A stretch of DNA of 64,000 nucleotides from Tabrizicola piscis (GCF_003940805.1 NZ_CP034328.1:3968001-4032000), one strand, 5' to 3'; positions 10,217 through 19,689 are shown, counted from the first letter of the stretch. Made by a program: numbers and translations. Notes: a model not told the origin generated them from the letters alone.

Positions 10217-10405
10217 ATGCAGTTTCATATCGAAAACATGACCTGCGGCGGCTGCGTGCGCAGTGTGACCAAGGCGATTCACGACCTGGATCCGGCGGCC
10301 CGGATCAGCGCCGATCCTGCGACACGCAGGATTGATGTCCAGACGACCATCCCACGTGACACAGTTTCATCCGCGCTGGCGGATGCGGGCTTTGCCGCCA
10401 ACTGA
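10217..10405 (+). CDS. Small heavy-metal-associated (HMA) copper chaperone
   Basis: A 62-residue single HMA domain with the copper-binding motif MTCGGC near the N-terminus (Cys10, Cys13). It would carry Cu(I) in the cytoplasm to CopA or CueR. A strong AAGGAGGA sits five bases before the ATG at 10217, which decides the start over an earlier in-frame ATG at 10187. It lies just downstream of a CueR-type promoter and leads a DUF305 gene 21 bases away. Similar in size and role to CopZ. Confidence 0.9.
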   Translation: MQFHIENMTCGGCVRSVTKAIHDLDPAARISADPATRRIDVQTTIPRDTVSSALADAGFAAN

Positions 10406-10426
10406 CTTCAAGACAGGAGCATTCCA

Positions 10427-10858
10427 ATGACCAAACGCACAACCCTGATGATCACCGCCGCCTTTTTGGCTATGGGCGGCCTGGCCATCGCGCAGACGGC
10501 GACTGAGGGCATGGACCATTCGGGTATGGACCATTCTGGAATGGACATGGGGGGGATGGGTGGCATGGACCACAGCTCGCTCATTCCGCCCGAACTCGCC
10601 ACAGACCCGGCGACGTTGGCCTATGCCAAGGCAATGGACGACATGATGGCCGGGATGATGATCCCCTACACCGGTGACCCCGATGTGGACTTCATGCAAG
10701 GCATGATCCCGCATCACGAGGCTGCGGTTGAAATGGCGAAGATCGTCCTGCAATACGGCAAGGACCCCGAGGTGCGTGCACTCGCGGAAGCTGTGATCGC
10801 TGCGCAAGAGGCAGAGATTGCGCAAATGACAGCATGGCTTGCTGCACGCGGCAGATGA
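10427..10858 (+). CDS. DUF305 periplasmic protein, Met/His-rich, copper-linked
   Basis: A 143-residue exported protein. The signal peptide ends near AIAQT (residue 23). A repeated [22 protein letters not shown] segment (about 29-50) looks like a weak copper-binding tail of the kind seen in CopB/PcoA proteins. The DUF305 helical domain follows, with the [12 protein letters not shown] signature in which the two His may bind metal. It is the second gene after the CueR promoter, so a periplasmic copper-sequestering role is likely; the exact biochemistry of DUF305 is not established. Confidence 0.88.
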   Translation: MTKRTTLMITAAFLAMGGLAIAQTATEGMDHSGMDHSGMDMGGMGGMDHSSLIPPELATDPATLAYAKAMDDMMAGMMIPYTGDPDVDFMQGMIPHHEAAVEMAKIVLQYGKDPEVRALAEAVIAAQEAEIAQMTAWLAARGR

Positions 10859-10964
10859 TCGGGGCGGGACAGCACCCATCCCGTCGATCACACCGGTGGA
10901 CATGCCGTTAAACAATGGCAATCGCGCCGAAATGTGATTGTGCCGCGCATCACCAAGCTGTTTA

Positions 10965-11007
10965 CCTAGAGGGAAGGTGCTGCCCAAGGCCGCGCCCTTC
11001 CTCTAGG
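10965..11007. repeat. Imperfect inverted repeat upstream of the PAS kinase
   Basis: CCTAGAGGGAAGG (10965-10977) pairs with CCCTTCCTCTAGG (10995-11007) with one bulged base. The second arm ends 14 bases before the kinase ATG. It could be an operator or a leader hairpin. Confidence 0.45.
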
Positions 11008-11021
11008 ACTGCGAGGTGGCC

Positions 11022-12851
11022 ATGCCCCAGCCGATTGCCCCATTGAACGAGATGGATGTATCGTTCTGGTTGAACGATGCGCCGGTCGCGCTGATCCTTG
11101 CGGATGCAGCCGGAAAGGTTGTCTGGGCGAATGCTGCGGCCGCATCGTTGTTTGCATTGGACCCCGCCGATCTATTGGGCCGTCCGCTGCCTGTGCTTCT
11201 GGGCATCGACAGTCTGAACGATATTCTTGGACCGACGCCATCTAGCCGTTTGGGTGGCGCACCTTTGGGTGTGACACTGGATGACGGTGAAAGGATCTTC
11301 GTCGCGGCCACGGCAACAAGTTGCATGACGCCGGCCGGCGCGCGGGGTTTCTCCGTTGTCCTGCAGGATGTGACCGTCTGGCAGGATAAGGCGACCAAGC
11401 TCAAGCGCGCACTTGATTGGTTGGACCTTGCTCTGGACGGCGCAGGTATCGGGGTCTTCGAAGTTGACCTTCTGACGGGCAAGTCAACGGTTTCGCCGGG
11501 GTGGCTCTCCATAATGGGTCTGCCGTCAGGCACCCAGATCGACAGTCCCGGACTCTTTCTGGAAAAGATACACCCCGACGACCGGGCCATTGTAGAAGCC
11601 GCCGACCGGGAGTGTATCGAGGGGCGAAGCGACCGGTCGATCAGCGTCTTTCGCATGAAATCCTTCGACGACAAGCATTGGCGCTGGATGCGGTCCATTG
11701 CCGTCGTCGGGTCAAGGGATGCTGATGGCAAGGCCACGCATCTCGTCGGTGCTCAGACGGACGTTACAGAACAGCGGGAAGCAGAAGAGGCGCTGCGCCT
11801 GACCATGGAGGAATCTCTTTCCAGCTTCGAAAGCGCCCCCATCGGCAAGGCGATCGTCGGGCTTGACGGGCGCTGGCTGCAGGTGAACTCGGCCCTGTGC
11901 GAGTTGCTGGGCTATCCCAAACAAATGCTTCTGGAAACTGACTTTCAGACAGTGACCTACCCTGATGATCTTGAGGCCGACCTTGACCAACTCCGGACGC
12001 TGGTTGCAGGCAAGGCTTCCACCTACCGACGTGAAAAGCGCTACATCAGGTCGGATGGAACAATCATCCTTGCGGACCTGAGCGTGGCCATGGTTCGGGA
12101 CAAATCCGGCGCACCCTTGCACCTGATCGCGCAAATTCTGGATATTACCGAGCAGCGCAATCTGGAACAGATGAAAAGCCATTTTGTGGCCAATGTCAGC
12201 CACGAATTGCGGACGCCCCTAACCTCGATCCTTGGGGCACTGGGCTTGCTGGCCTCCCGGTCAGAGGATGAGTTCCCCGATGACGTCAACCGCCTGATCT
12301 ACATCGCCCAGCAAAACGCTGAACGTTTGAAGATGCGCGTCGCCGATATCCTGGATTTCGAAGGCCTCACAACCGGGCAGCTTCGGTTGTCACTGGCTCC
12401 GGAACGGATTGCTTTCCTTCTGGACCGATCCCTGATGAACAGCCTGGTCTTCGCCGAAAGCCACGGTGTCAGCATTGAAATGGACGCGGTGGATCGCAGT
12501 ATTGTCAGTGCAGTTGATGCCGACAGGTTTGAACAGGTCATGTCCAATCTCTTGTCAAACGCGGCCAAATTTGCCGACCGCGGTTCGGTGATCCGGGTCG
12601 GGATGACCTCATCAGACGAGATGATAAGTATTCATGTCACCAACCAAGGGCCGAAAATCCCTGACAAGTACCGGGCAGTGTTGTTCAAGCCCTTTGCGCA
12701 TATCGAAAAATCGGTCGCTCAGAAACGGGACGGAACCGGACTTGGTCTCAGCATCTGCAAGCAGATTGTCGAACAGATGGGCGGAAAGATCGGCTTTGAA
12801 AGTGGAGATGGCGCCACCACCTTCTGGTTTACCCTGCCGCCGCTGACGTAG
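11022..12851 (+). CDS. PAS-domain sensor histidine kinase
   Basis: A 609-residue kinase with no clear membrane helix, so probably cytosolic. Three PAS-type sensor domains run at about residues 12-115, 130-255 and 260-385; the second ends VGAQTDVTEQ and the third ILDITEQ, both PAC signatures. The dimerisation domain has the phospho-acceptor His in NVSHELRTPLTS, and the ATPase domain contains SNLLSNAAKF and DGTGLGLSICK. The ATG at 11022 is preferred over an in-frame GTG six bases earlier. It is convergent with a response-regulator gene 35 bases away, the likely partner. The signal sensed is unknown. Confidence 0.9.
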   Translation: MPQPIAPLNEMDVSFWLNDAPVALILADAAGKVVWANAAAASLFALDPADLLGRPLPVLLGIDSLNDILGPTPSSRLGGAPLGVTLDDGERIFVAATATSCMTPAGARGFSVVLQDVTVWQDKATKLKRALDWLDLALDGAGIGVFEVDLLTGKSTVSPGWLSIMGLPSGTQIDSPGLFLEKIHPDDRAIVEAADRECIEGRSDRSISVFRMKSFDDKHWRWMRSIAVVGSRDADGKATHLVGAQTDVTEQREAEEALRLTMEESLSSFESAPIGKAIVGLDGRWLQVNSALCELLGYPKQMLLETDFQTVTYPDDLEADLDQLRTLVAGKASTYRREKRYIRSDGTIILADLSVAMVRDKSGAPLHLIAQILDITEQRNLEQMKSHFVANVSHELRTPLTSILGALGLLASRSEDEFPDDVNRLIYIAQQNAERLKMRVADILDFEGLTTGQLRLSLAPERIAFLLDRSLMNSLVFAESHGVSIEMDAVDRSIVSAVDADRFEQVMSNLLSNAAKFADRGSVIRVGMTSSDEMISIHVTNQGPKIPDKYRAVLFKPFAHIEKSVAQKRDGTGLGLSICKQIVEQMGGKIGFESGDGATTFWFTLPPLT

Positions 12852-12886
12852 CGTCAACTCCACCTGCAAGCCGTCACAAGGTCAGA

Positions 12887-13870
12887 CTACCCGAAGGTCG
12901 GCAGCGGGCGGATGTTCGGTTGCTTCAGGGAGTCATCCTGCGCCTGGGCCCTGGCTTTCGCGCGACCGATGACCCGATTGAACAGCGCATCGACGTCCTT
13001 GGCCTTGACCAAGCCAGGCAGGATGGAATCCCCAACGGCAATCACGACGTCCATAAGATCGCCATCGTCGAAGGTAAGGATCTTTTCATCAAGCAAAGCC
13101 TGTATTTCGCTTTCAATCACTTCCGGCTCTGGCAGTGCAGTGCTGTTCGACACGCAGAGGAACTCACCGGGTCTTGCGCAGGCCATAAGATAGCCATGGG
13201 GCCCAAGTGTTGCATCTATCGCGCGGGCAACCTGTGTCAGCAGTTCGGTGTACTCAGGGCCACCGGCAAGCGCGTCCTGCCCCGTGACAGCGTTGGCGTC
13301 CACTGCAAAGACCCGCGTGCTGTGCTGCCCGTTGGATGACAGCACTGTCAGATAGTTACCCAAGGCAACAAGGCTGATGATGTTGTCGAGCCCGTCGACC
13401 CAAAGCGGCACAATATGGTCTTCCGTCCGCGCCATGGCATCGACCGATGGATCGGCATCGCCGTTCGGCGCTTGGTCTGCGGCCTGACGGTCGGAACGCG
13501 CCATCAGATCGGCTTTTGCGATCCGCGCGAGAAGATCGGTCACATCGAAGGGTTTCGTTGCAAAATCCGTCGCGCTGGCTGCAAAAGCCTTGTCGATGAA
13601 ATGCCGTTCCGTCATCGCGGTCAGCATGATGATCGGGGTTTGACGATAGTCCTGCAGATTGCGAACCCGCCGACACAATTCGATCCCGTCAATTCCGGTC
13701 ATTTGAATATCGAAGAGGAAACAGTCAAAAGGTACTGTTTCTGCCGCGATGATACCAAGCGCCTCTTCGCCGGAAAGGGCCAAGGTCACGTCGTGAACGC
13801 CCGCCTGCGCAATGATCATCGGGATCAGCTCAAGGATGAAACTGTCGTCGTCAACCGCGAGTATTTTCAA
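12887..13870 (-). CDS. Response regulator with degenerate GGDEF-like output domain
   Basis: A 327-residue protein. The receiver domain (1-120) keeps the acidic pocket in VDDDS, phospho-acceptor Asp54 in LFDIQM and Lys106 in ATKPFD. A linker leads to a C-terminal domain (about 155-310) whose pattern resembles a diguanylate cyclase: GNYLTVL stands where the substrate motif would be, and RPGEF (233-237) replaces GGDEF. It is therefore probably not a cyclase; it may bind a partner or nucleotide. Convergent with the PAS kinase. The C-terminal assignment is inference from pattern only. Confidence 0.8.
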   Translation of the reverse strand: MKILAVDDDSFILELIPMIIAQAGVHDVTLALSGEEALGIIAAETVPFDCFLFDIQMTGIDGIELCRRVRNLQDYRQTPIIMLTAMTERHFIDKAFAASATDFATKPFDVTDLLARIAKADLMARSDRQAADQAPNGDADPSVDAMARTEDHIVPLWVDGLDNIISLVALGNYLTVLSSNGQHSTRVFAVDANAVTGQDALAGGPEYTELLTQVARAIDATLGPHGYLMACARPGEFLCVSNSTALPEPEVIESEIQALLDEKILTFDDGDLMDVVIAVGDSILPGLVKAKDVDALFNRVIGRAKARAQAQDDSLKQPNIRPLPTFG

Positions 13871-14199
13871 GGATGAAGCCTCCTTCGGTAACCTGCGCCA
13901 AATAAATTCTCAACGTGCAAATAAATGCTCAGTCCAATGACTATAAGTTAACTACACGAAAACTCGCCTTCTGTCGAACCGGTTCCCATTTGGCATCATA
14001 CCAATTGAATATGTACGACATTGTGGCCGCACAGGCCAAATGGTCTTACCCCAGGGCTTTCACAGGCAACCATCTAATCGGCGGTAATCGAAGCCCAATG
14101 GGCATCCGCTATTGCGCCGGACAGGGCCTATGCCACATGCCTGTCAACAGGGTCAAGCGACGGAAGTCCTTACGCGTGCATCGCGCGCCGGGGGGCCAG
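13871..14199. other. Intergenic stretch upstream of the response regulator
   Basis: 329 bases between two minus-strand genes. The right end adjoining the regulator (about 13900-14030) is visibly AT-richer than its surroundings and is the likely promoter region. No gene or strong hairpin was seen. Confidence 0.4.
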
Positions 14200-14817
14200 T
14201 CAACCCGCGTTTGACCGTGTCCATACAACAATCTCACGCAAAACCGCCTGCACTGCGCGGTCAAATCCACCAACCAAGGTCAGGGTTTCGTCTGAATCGA
14301 CGGTCTCGGTGACGGCAATCCGGCGCGATGCGACAATGCGCCGGTCGGATTCCCGGATCAGGGTCAAAACCATGCTGACCTTGATTGTCACTTCTTCGCT
14401 ATCAGGGCCGACCGGTTCGGCCTGGAATTCCTGCATCTCGGTCATCAGGGTATAGTCGGGCATCAGACCCGCGCCGGTTCGCCCGACCAACCGAAAGCCA
14501 CCAAGGTTCTGGAACGAGGTGACCAGCAGCGTTTGCAGCAGCGCCGGGGCCGGTTCCGTCCAGCGTCCATCGGGCAAGTACTGTGCCTGATAGGGCAGGG
14601 GCTTGATCAGAATGCGGTCCGTGCCAAGGGCGCCTGCGGATGTCGGAAGCTCGACAATCAAGTGGCGGCTGCCTTTTGCGGGCAGGCCAGGGTCGGTTGC
14701 AGGCGACAAGGTGTAGGCATCAAGTTCCTTGCTTGCCTCGGACAACGATGACAGGGCGCCACAGCCGGAAAGCACCGGCAGGACAAGGGTCAGGAGCAAA
14801 GGGGAAAGCCAGCGCAT
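14200..14817 (-). CDS. ABC-type transport auxiliary lipoprotein (PqiC/MlaB-operon type)
   Basis: A 205-residue outer-membrane lipoprotein. The signal peptide ends in the lipobox LSGC, followed by an ABC_trans_aux domain like PqiC (YmbA). The start is ATG 14817, with AGGA about ten bases upstream; a TTG start nine bases earlier also fits. It is the last gene of the four-gene STAS-MlaE/MlaF/MlaD operon, each gene overlapping or abutting the next. In this family the lipoprotein is thought to work at the outer membrane with the MCE protein in phospholipid or hydrophobic-molecule transport. Confidence 0.85.
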   Translation of the reverse strand: MRWLSPLLLTLVLPVLSGCGALSSLSEASKELDAYTLSPATDPGLPAKGSRHLIVELPTSAGALGTDRILIKPLPYQAQYLPDGRWTEPAPALLQTLLVTSFQNLGGFRLVGRTGAGLMPDYTLMTEMQEFQAEPVGPDSEEVTIKVSMVLTLIRESDRRIVASRRIAVTETVDSDETLTLVGGFDRAVQAVLREIVVWTRSNAG

Positions 14818-14822
14818 TGGTA

Positions 14823-15728
14823 TCAATTCCTGTAAGCGGGGGTCTGGTTGCCAAGCAGGAAGCGGCCCGGATCGCTGCCGATACGGTCGGCCAGCGCCCC
14901 AAGATCGACCAGCAGATTGCGGGCATCTGTTGCCAGAGCACCGTACTCTGGCAGGCGGGTCCGGGCAAACTCTTTCAACTCGGCCGCCATCGCGCCGACA
15001 TCGGCAACGGTTGTCTTGAGCCCGTCCACGACGGCCGGAAGGTCATCGTTGATGACGGCATTGGCACTGGAAAAGGTGACCTCGGCCGCTTCTAACGCCG
15101 CGTCGGCCTGCGCAAGCGTTTCCTCGGCAGCAGCGATCACTGCCTCGGCACGGGTGGCAAGACTGTCGACCCGCTCCGTGGCCCCTTCAACGTTCTGCAG
15201 GATGCTCGTGATCGCGGCACGGTTCTCGGGTGTCGTGAACCCGCGAATATCCTCCATCAGCGCAATGGCCTCTTTCAGCAGGTCGGGCGCGGCGGTGGTC
15301 AGTTCCTGAACCACCGATGGCTTCGAAGCGATCACCGGCACAAAGTCAGGGGGTTCTGGCACCAATGGCTGCGACGCCGGACTGCCGCCTTCAAGCGCCA
15401 CGAATGACACGCCTGTCACCCCCTGCGACGCAAGGGTTGCCACCGTATCCGTCCGCACCGGGGTCGTGGCATAGATCTCGATCCTGACCCGCACAAGCGA
15501 TGGGTCTTCACCGTCCAGCGCAATGGCCAGCACATTGCCGACATCCACGCCGTTGTAGCGCACCACACTCGCCTGGCTTAGCCCCGCAACAGTATCGAAA
15601 ACGATGTCATATTGCGCAAAGGTCCGGTTGATCTGGAACCGCGCCAGCCAGAGCAGGAATGCAAGGGCCGCCAAAAGGCTTGCCAGTGTGAAAATCCCAA
15701 CCAGAATATAGCGCGCGCGCGTTTCCAT
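14823..15728 (-). CDS. MlaD/MCE-domain lipid transport protein
   Basis: A 301-residue protein with one N-terminal membrane anchor (about 8-28) and a single MCE domain containing the VRYNGVDVGNVLAIAL signature (about 50-130). A long helical Ala/Glu-rich region follows (about 150-270) that could form the hydrophobic channel seen in long MCE proteins. The start is ATG 15728, sharing a base with the stop of the ATPase gene (TGATG). It would bridge the inner-membrane permease and the outer membrane in lipid trafficking. Confidence 0.92.
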   Translation of the reverse strand: METRARYILVGIFTLASLLAALAFLLWLARFQINRTFAQYDIVFDTVAGLSQASVVRYNGVDVGNVLAIALDGEDPSLVRVRIEIYATTPVRTDTVATLASQGVTGVSFVALEGGSPASQPLVPEPPDFVPVIASKPSVVQELTTAAPDLLKEAIALMEDIRGFTTPENRAAITSILQNVEGATERVDSLATRAEAVIAAAEETLAQADAALEAAEVTFSSANAVINDDLPAVVDGLKTTVADVGAMAAELKEFARTRLPEYGALATDARNLLVDLGALADRIGSDPGRFLLGNQTPAYRN

Positions 15729-16528
15729 CAGGCAGTTCCTTGAGTTGGTTGTGCGGCGTGGGCGCGCGGCCCGTGGAAATAGGCGTGGACCCAAGGGTCA
15801 TCAACTGTCAACATCTCGGCCATCGTGCCGGTGACCAGTACCTTCTTGCCCGACAAGACAGCGATGCGGTCACAGGTCGCATGCAGGGTGTCAAGGTCAT
15901 GGGTGACCAGAAACACGGTCAGACCCAGCGCCTTTTGCAAGGCCACGATCAGGTTGTCGAATTCGGACGCGCTGATCGGGTCAAGCCCGGCGGTCGGTTC
16001 GTCAAGAAACAGGATCTCCGGATCAAGGGCCAGCGCGCGGGCCAGACCTGCCCGTTTGCGCATGCCGCCCGAAAGTTCTGACGGATACAGGTCCCCGGCG
16101 GTAGCGGGCAGCCCGACCATCGCAATCCGCAGATCGGCAAGGGCTGTGCGGGTGGCTGCGTCGATGCCCAGTTTTTCACGCATCGGCGCCTCGACATTTT
16201 CCCGCACCGTCAGCGACGAAAACAGCGCCCCGTCCTGAAACATCACGCCCCAGCGGTTCTGCACCGCATCGGGGTCATCTCCCCGGTCTTCCTCGCGGTC
16301 GGTGGGCGGGTCGGTCAGCACTTCGGTCCCAAGGACGGTGATCTGCCCGGCGGCGGGGCGCTGCAGACCGACTATGCTGCGCAAAAGCACCGACTTGCCA
16401 CTGCCAGATGCGCCGACCACGCCCAGCACCTCACCGCGCAAGACATCAAGATCCAAGCCTTGATGCACCAAGGTCTTGCCAAAGCGGTTGGTCAGGTTGC
16501 GCACAGTGATCACCGAGCTTTCGTCCAT
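15728..16528 (-). CDS. MlaF-type ABC transporter ATPase
   Basis: A 266-residue nucleotide-binding subunit. The Walker A motif is GASGSGKS, the ABC signature LSGGMRKRAGLARA, Walker B EILFLDEPTAGLD, and the switch histidine is in VTHD. An acidic insertion between Walker A and the Q-loop (REEDRGDDPD) is longer than usual. The start ATG 16528 overlaps the stop of the permease gene by TGATG. It powers the MlaE-like permease. Confidence 0.93.
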   Translation of the reverse strand: MDESSVITVRNLTNRFGKTLVHQGLDLDVLRGEVLGVVGASGSGKSVLLRSIVGLQRPAAGQITVLGTEVLTDPPTDREEDRGDDPDAVQNRWGVMFQDGALFSSLTVRENVEAPMREKLGIDAATRTALADLRIAMVGLPATAGDLYPSELSGGMRKRAGLARALALDPEILFLDEPTAGLDPISASEFDNLIVALQKALGLTVFLVTHDLDTLHATCDRIAVLSGKKVLVTGTMAEMLTVDDPWVHAYFHGPRAHAAQPTQGTA

Positions 16529-17646
16529 CAAATCCCCCAGACTGCGAAGAAGATGGAAAACAGCGCATCCACGACGATGACAAGGAAGATCGCAACAACG
16601 ACGGACCGGGAGGTCCGACTTCCCAGAGACTCCGTGTTTCCGGCAACCTGCATCCCTTGATAGCAACCGACCACCGCGATGATCAGGGCAAAGAGCGGGG
16701 CTTTCGACAGCCCGATCAGCGCATGCGTCACCGAGGTATTGACCAAAAGCTGTGTGGTGAACATCCCGGGCGAAATCCCAAGGTCAATCCACGCCATCAG
16801 CCCACCACCGAACAGGCCCGCCATATTGGCCACAAAGCCCAGCACCGGCAGCAGGATGACCAAGGCCAGAACACGCGGCAGGACCAAAAGCTCGATCGGG
16901 TCCAACCCCAGAACCCGCATGGCGTCAATCTCTTCGCGCATCCTCATCGACCCGATTGCCGCCGTGAACGCCGAGGCAGACCGTCCTGCCACGATGATCG
17001 CCGTCAGAAGAATACCCAATTCGCGCAGCATGGAGATGGAGATCAGGTCGACAACGTAGATCTCGGCCCCGAATTGCTGAAGCTGTGAGGCCCCCTGAAA
17101 CGCCAGCACGACGCCAATCAGAAACCCCATCAGCGCAACGATCGGCACGGCGTTCAGCCCGGCCTGATGCATGTGATGGACGAGAGCCGTAACCCGAAGC
17201 CGAGAGGGGTGAAGGACGGCCCGCACCAATCGCAGGATGACCAGCCCCAGAAAACCCAAGGTTTCGCCCATGCCCGCCGCAAAGACCGACACGGCCTTGC
17301 CAAGTTGCGCCAGCTCATCCCCCGCCTGGTGGTGCGGCATGCGGCGGCGGCGTTTGCGGGTCGGCGGCATGGCCTCGGACACGGTGTCCAGCAGCAGCGA
17401 CTGCGCCGAACTGGCACCGGTAATCTTGACCGTTCGCCCCTTCGCCTTCTCTGCCGCCAGAAAGGCCGCAATGGCCCATGCCCCAGCGGTATCAAGCGCT
17501 GTGACCCCAGACAGGTCCAGCTCATCTGACCCCGCCAGATGCGAAAGCTTGTCCTGACACTGTGCAAGGGTGGACAGGGTGACTTTCCCGGTCAGGGCTG
17601 CAGGGCCAGTGGATTTACCGGCTTCAGCCGCAACGGGTGACAACAT
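16528..17646 (-). CDS. MlaE-type permease with N-terminal STAS domain
   Basis: A 372-residue inner-membrane permease. Residues 1-95 form a STAS-like fold (LDLSGVTALDTAGAWAIAAF), the part that is a separate MlaB protein in E. coli, here fused to the permease. Several membrane helices follow, with the conserved region SMRMREEIDAMRVLGLDP of MlaE. It is the first gene of the lipid-transport operon. AGGGG lies ahead of the ATG at 17646. Confidence 0.92.
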   Translation of the reverse strand: MLSPVAAEAGKSTGPAALTGKVTLSTLAQCQDKLSHLAGSDELDLSGVTALDTAGAWAIAAFLAAEKAKGRTVKITGASSAQSLLLDTVSEAMPPTRKRRRRMPHHQAGDELAQLGKAVSVFAAGMGETLGFLGLVILRLVRAVLHPSRLRVTALVHHMHQAGLNAVPIVALMGFLIGVVLAFQGASQLQQFGAEIYVVDLISISMLRELGILLTAIIVAGRSASAFTAAIGSMRMREEIDAMRVLGLDPIELLVLPRVLALVILLPVLGFVANMAGLFGGGLMAWIDLGISPGMFTTQLLVNTSVTHALIGLSKAPLFALIIAVVGCYQGMQVAGNTESLGSRTSRSVVVAIFLVIVVDALFSIFFAVWGI

Positions 17647-17798
17647 TCCGACCCCTGGCCTTTGGCTTCACGCCGGTTTCCACTGCGGGCAAAAGATTTG
17701 ACAAGAGAACCCCCAAATTGCCCGCCATGCGGAAACACACATAAGGCAACTTCCAGCAACACCAACGGTTCCCGATAAAACACCCTTGCAAGGACAGG

Positions 17799-18680
17799 TT
17801 ATGCGCGGTTCAGGTCCTCATGCACGTCCACCGATACGGCAAGCCCCAGGCAAATCGCGTCCAGTCCCTGAAAACTGCCCGATATGGGCGACGCCTGCGA
17901 CGGAGTCCGTGTCGTCGCCACGCGGATGAGCGCACTGCCCGCCGTGATCCGGTTGGTTGGGTCAAACTCGATCCAGCCTTCATTCGGAACAAACACATCC
18001 GCCCATGCGTGGGTAGCACCACCGCCAATGGCAGAGGCCTGGCCCTGCGGACGGTCATCCAGATAGCCGGTGACGAAGCGTGCCGCAAAGCCAAAGCGCC
18101 GCGCGGCCTCCATGAACAGGAAAGCGAAGTCGCGACAGGTGCCGATGCCACTGGCGATGGTCTCGGCGGCGGTCTGGGTCCCCATCTCATCGCGCGCCGA
18201 ATACCGCAGGTTCATATGGACCGTATCGCTTAGCCCGCGCAGGAATGTCACGGCATCCGACCCGCGCTGATTGAACTTATCCTCCAGCCAGTCATCCAGA
18301 ACTGCCTGGTCCAGAGGATTCTGCAGCCCAAGAAAGGGATACAGGTCACGCATATCGTCATCGGTGTAGACAAACGGAAACGGGCAGATATGCGACGTAT
18401 CCGCGCGCAAAAGCCGATCGGTCGCATAGCGCCGCAGCAGCAACTGGCTTTCGATCAAAAGCACATCGGTCGCGTCCTGAAAGCTGGCTTCGGCCACCGA
18501 ATTGCCGAACGTGTCGAAGTACCAGCGCAACGTCGCCTTTGGCCTTATGGTCAGAAAAGCATCATCCACCCACAGGTCATGCCCATCCCTTGGCCGCAAC
18601 ATCAGCCGATGCGGGTTCAGGATGACCGGGCGGTCATAAGTGTATTCCGTTCGATGCGTGATCGTTATGATGCTGGCCAT
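17799..18680 (-). CDS. Transglutaminase-like cysteine protease family protein
   Basis: A 293-residue protein with an N-terminal transglutaminase-associated beta domain (1-85, starting MASIITITHRTEYTYDRPV) and a transglutaminase core carrying the full triad: Cys182 in GIGTCRDFA, His224 in THAWADVF and Asp240 in EFDPTN. The ATG at 18680 has AGGAAGG upstream. No signal peptide is visible, so it is probably cytosolic. It is divergent from a second transglutaminase-like gene; the pair is likely co-regulated from the 100-base gap. In bacteria such proteins act on peptides or proteins, but the substrate is unknown. Confidence 0.88.
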   Translation of the reverse strand: MASIITITHRTEYTYDRPVILNPHRLMLRPRDGHDLWVDDAFLTIRPKATLRWYFDTFGNSVAEASFQDATDVLLIESQLLLRRYATDRLLRADTSHICPFPFVYTDDDMRDLYPFLGLQNPLDQAVLDDWLEDKFNQRGSDAVTFLRGLSDTVHMNLRYSARDEMGTQTAAETIASGIGTCRDFAFLFMEAARRFGFAARFVTGYLDDRPQGQASAIGGGATHAWADVFVPNEGWIEFDPTNRITAGSALIRVATTRTPSQASPISGSFQGLDAICLGLAVSVDVHEDLNRA

Positions 18681-18780
18681 GGGAACCTTCCTGCGGTCCG
18701 CTGCGTTCCTGTTCGTCTGACAGTGCTTGCCCCCCAAACGAGCCTGCCCTGCACATCGTTCCAATGACAAGGCTGACGTC

Positions 18781-19689
18781 ATGCTGATACGCTTCGGATT
18801 CGAGATTGATCTTGAAAGCACGGCCCCGGTGCCGATGTTGTTGGCTCTGTCGACACATGGTGATCTTGCCGGTGACGACCCGTCGCTGCGCCTTATCGGG
18901 CAGGATCATGTGCGCACATCGCCCGACTGCGACGCGCGGCGCTACAAGGATCGGTTCGGCAACTGGATCACGCGGGTGGTTGCCCCCGTCGGCCATACAA
19001 GACTGTGGACCGACTGCGTGGTTGAGCTTGAGGGCAAACCCGATCCGCAATCGCCGACAGCGCGGCAGCATGCGATTCCTGATCTGCCGGATGAGGTGCT
19101 GCAATACCTGATCCCAAGCCGCTACTGTGACAGCGATATCCTGACGCAAGAGGCGTGGTCGCTGTTCGCAAAGACCCCGGAAGGCTGGGACCGCGTGAAG
19201 GCGATCACAACCTTCGTCCACCAGCACGTCACCTTCGGCTATCAGTTCGGCCGCGCAAGCAAGACCGCCTCGGAAGTCTTTCGGGAAAAGACCGGCGTCT
19301 GCCGCGACTTTGCCCATCTGGCCATCGCCCTGTGCCGGGCGATGAACATCCCGGCGCGCTACGCCAGTGGCTATCTGGGCGACATCGGGGTTCCCTATTC
19401 TGGTCCCGGCGACTTTTGTGCTTGGTTTGAGGTTTTCCTCGACAACCGCTGGCACACCTTCGATGCCCGGTACAACGTGCCAAGGATGGGCCGCATCCTG
19501 ATGGTGCGCGGCACGGATGCGTCGGACGTGGCGATGATCACGTCCTTTGGCGGCTACAAGCTTAGTCTGTTCCGCGTTTGGGCCGACAGGCTGGATGACG
19601 GGCTTGGCACGGCCGAAGTTTTGGACCTGCTGGAAACCCGCCCAGACGCGGCACCCTTGGTGTTTCCGTCGTCGGCCCGGGCGGCATAG
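18781..19689 (+). CDS. Transglutaminase-like protein with altered His position
   Basis: A 302-residue relative of the divergent gene. The core Cys174 (GVCRDFAHLA) and Asp228 (TFDAR) are in place, but the position that usually holds the catalytic His (HAW) reads DFCAWFEVFL, with Cys213. It may be inactive or use different chemistry. The ATG at 18781 is chosen because the family begins with a short beta strand like MLIRFGFEI; an upstream in-frame start at 18727 would run into the divergent gene's leader. It ends 34 bases from the convergent monooxygenase gene. Confidence 0.85.
   Translation: MLIRFGFEIDLESTAPVPMLLALSTHGDLAGDDPSLRLIGQDHVRTSPDCDARRYKDRFGNWITRVVAPVGHTRLWTDCVVELEGKPDPQSPTARQHAIPDLPDEVLQYLIPSRYCDSDILTQEAWSLFAKTPEGWDRVKAITTFVHQHVTFGYQFGRASKTASEVFREKTGVCRDFAHLAIALCRAMNIPARYASGYLGDIGVPYSGPGDFCAWFEVFLDNRWHTFDARYNVPRMGRILMVRGTDASDVAMITSFGGYKLSLFRVWADRLDDGLGTAEVLDLLETRPDAAPLVFPSSARAA

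Noticed and set aside
10049..10282. Longer N-terminus for CopA
   Set aside because: It would be translated through the CueR promoter and the divergent chaperone gene; no family similarity.
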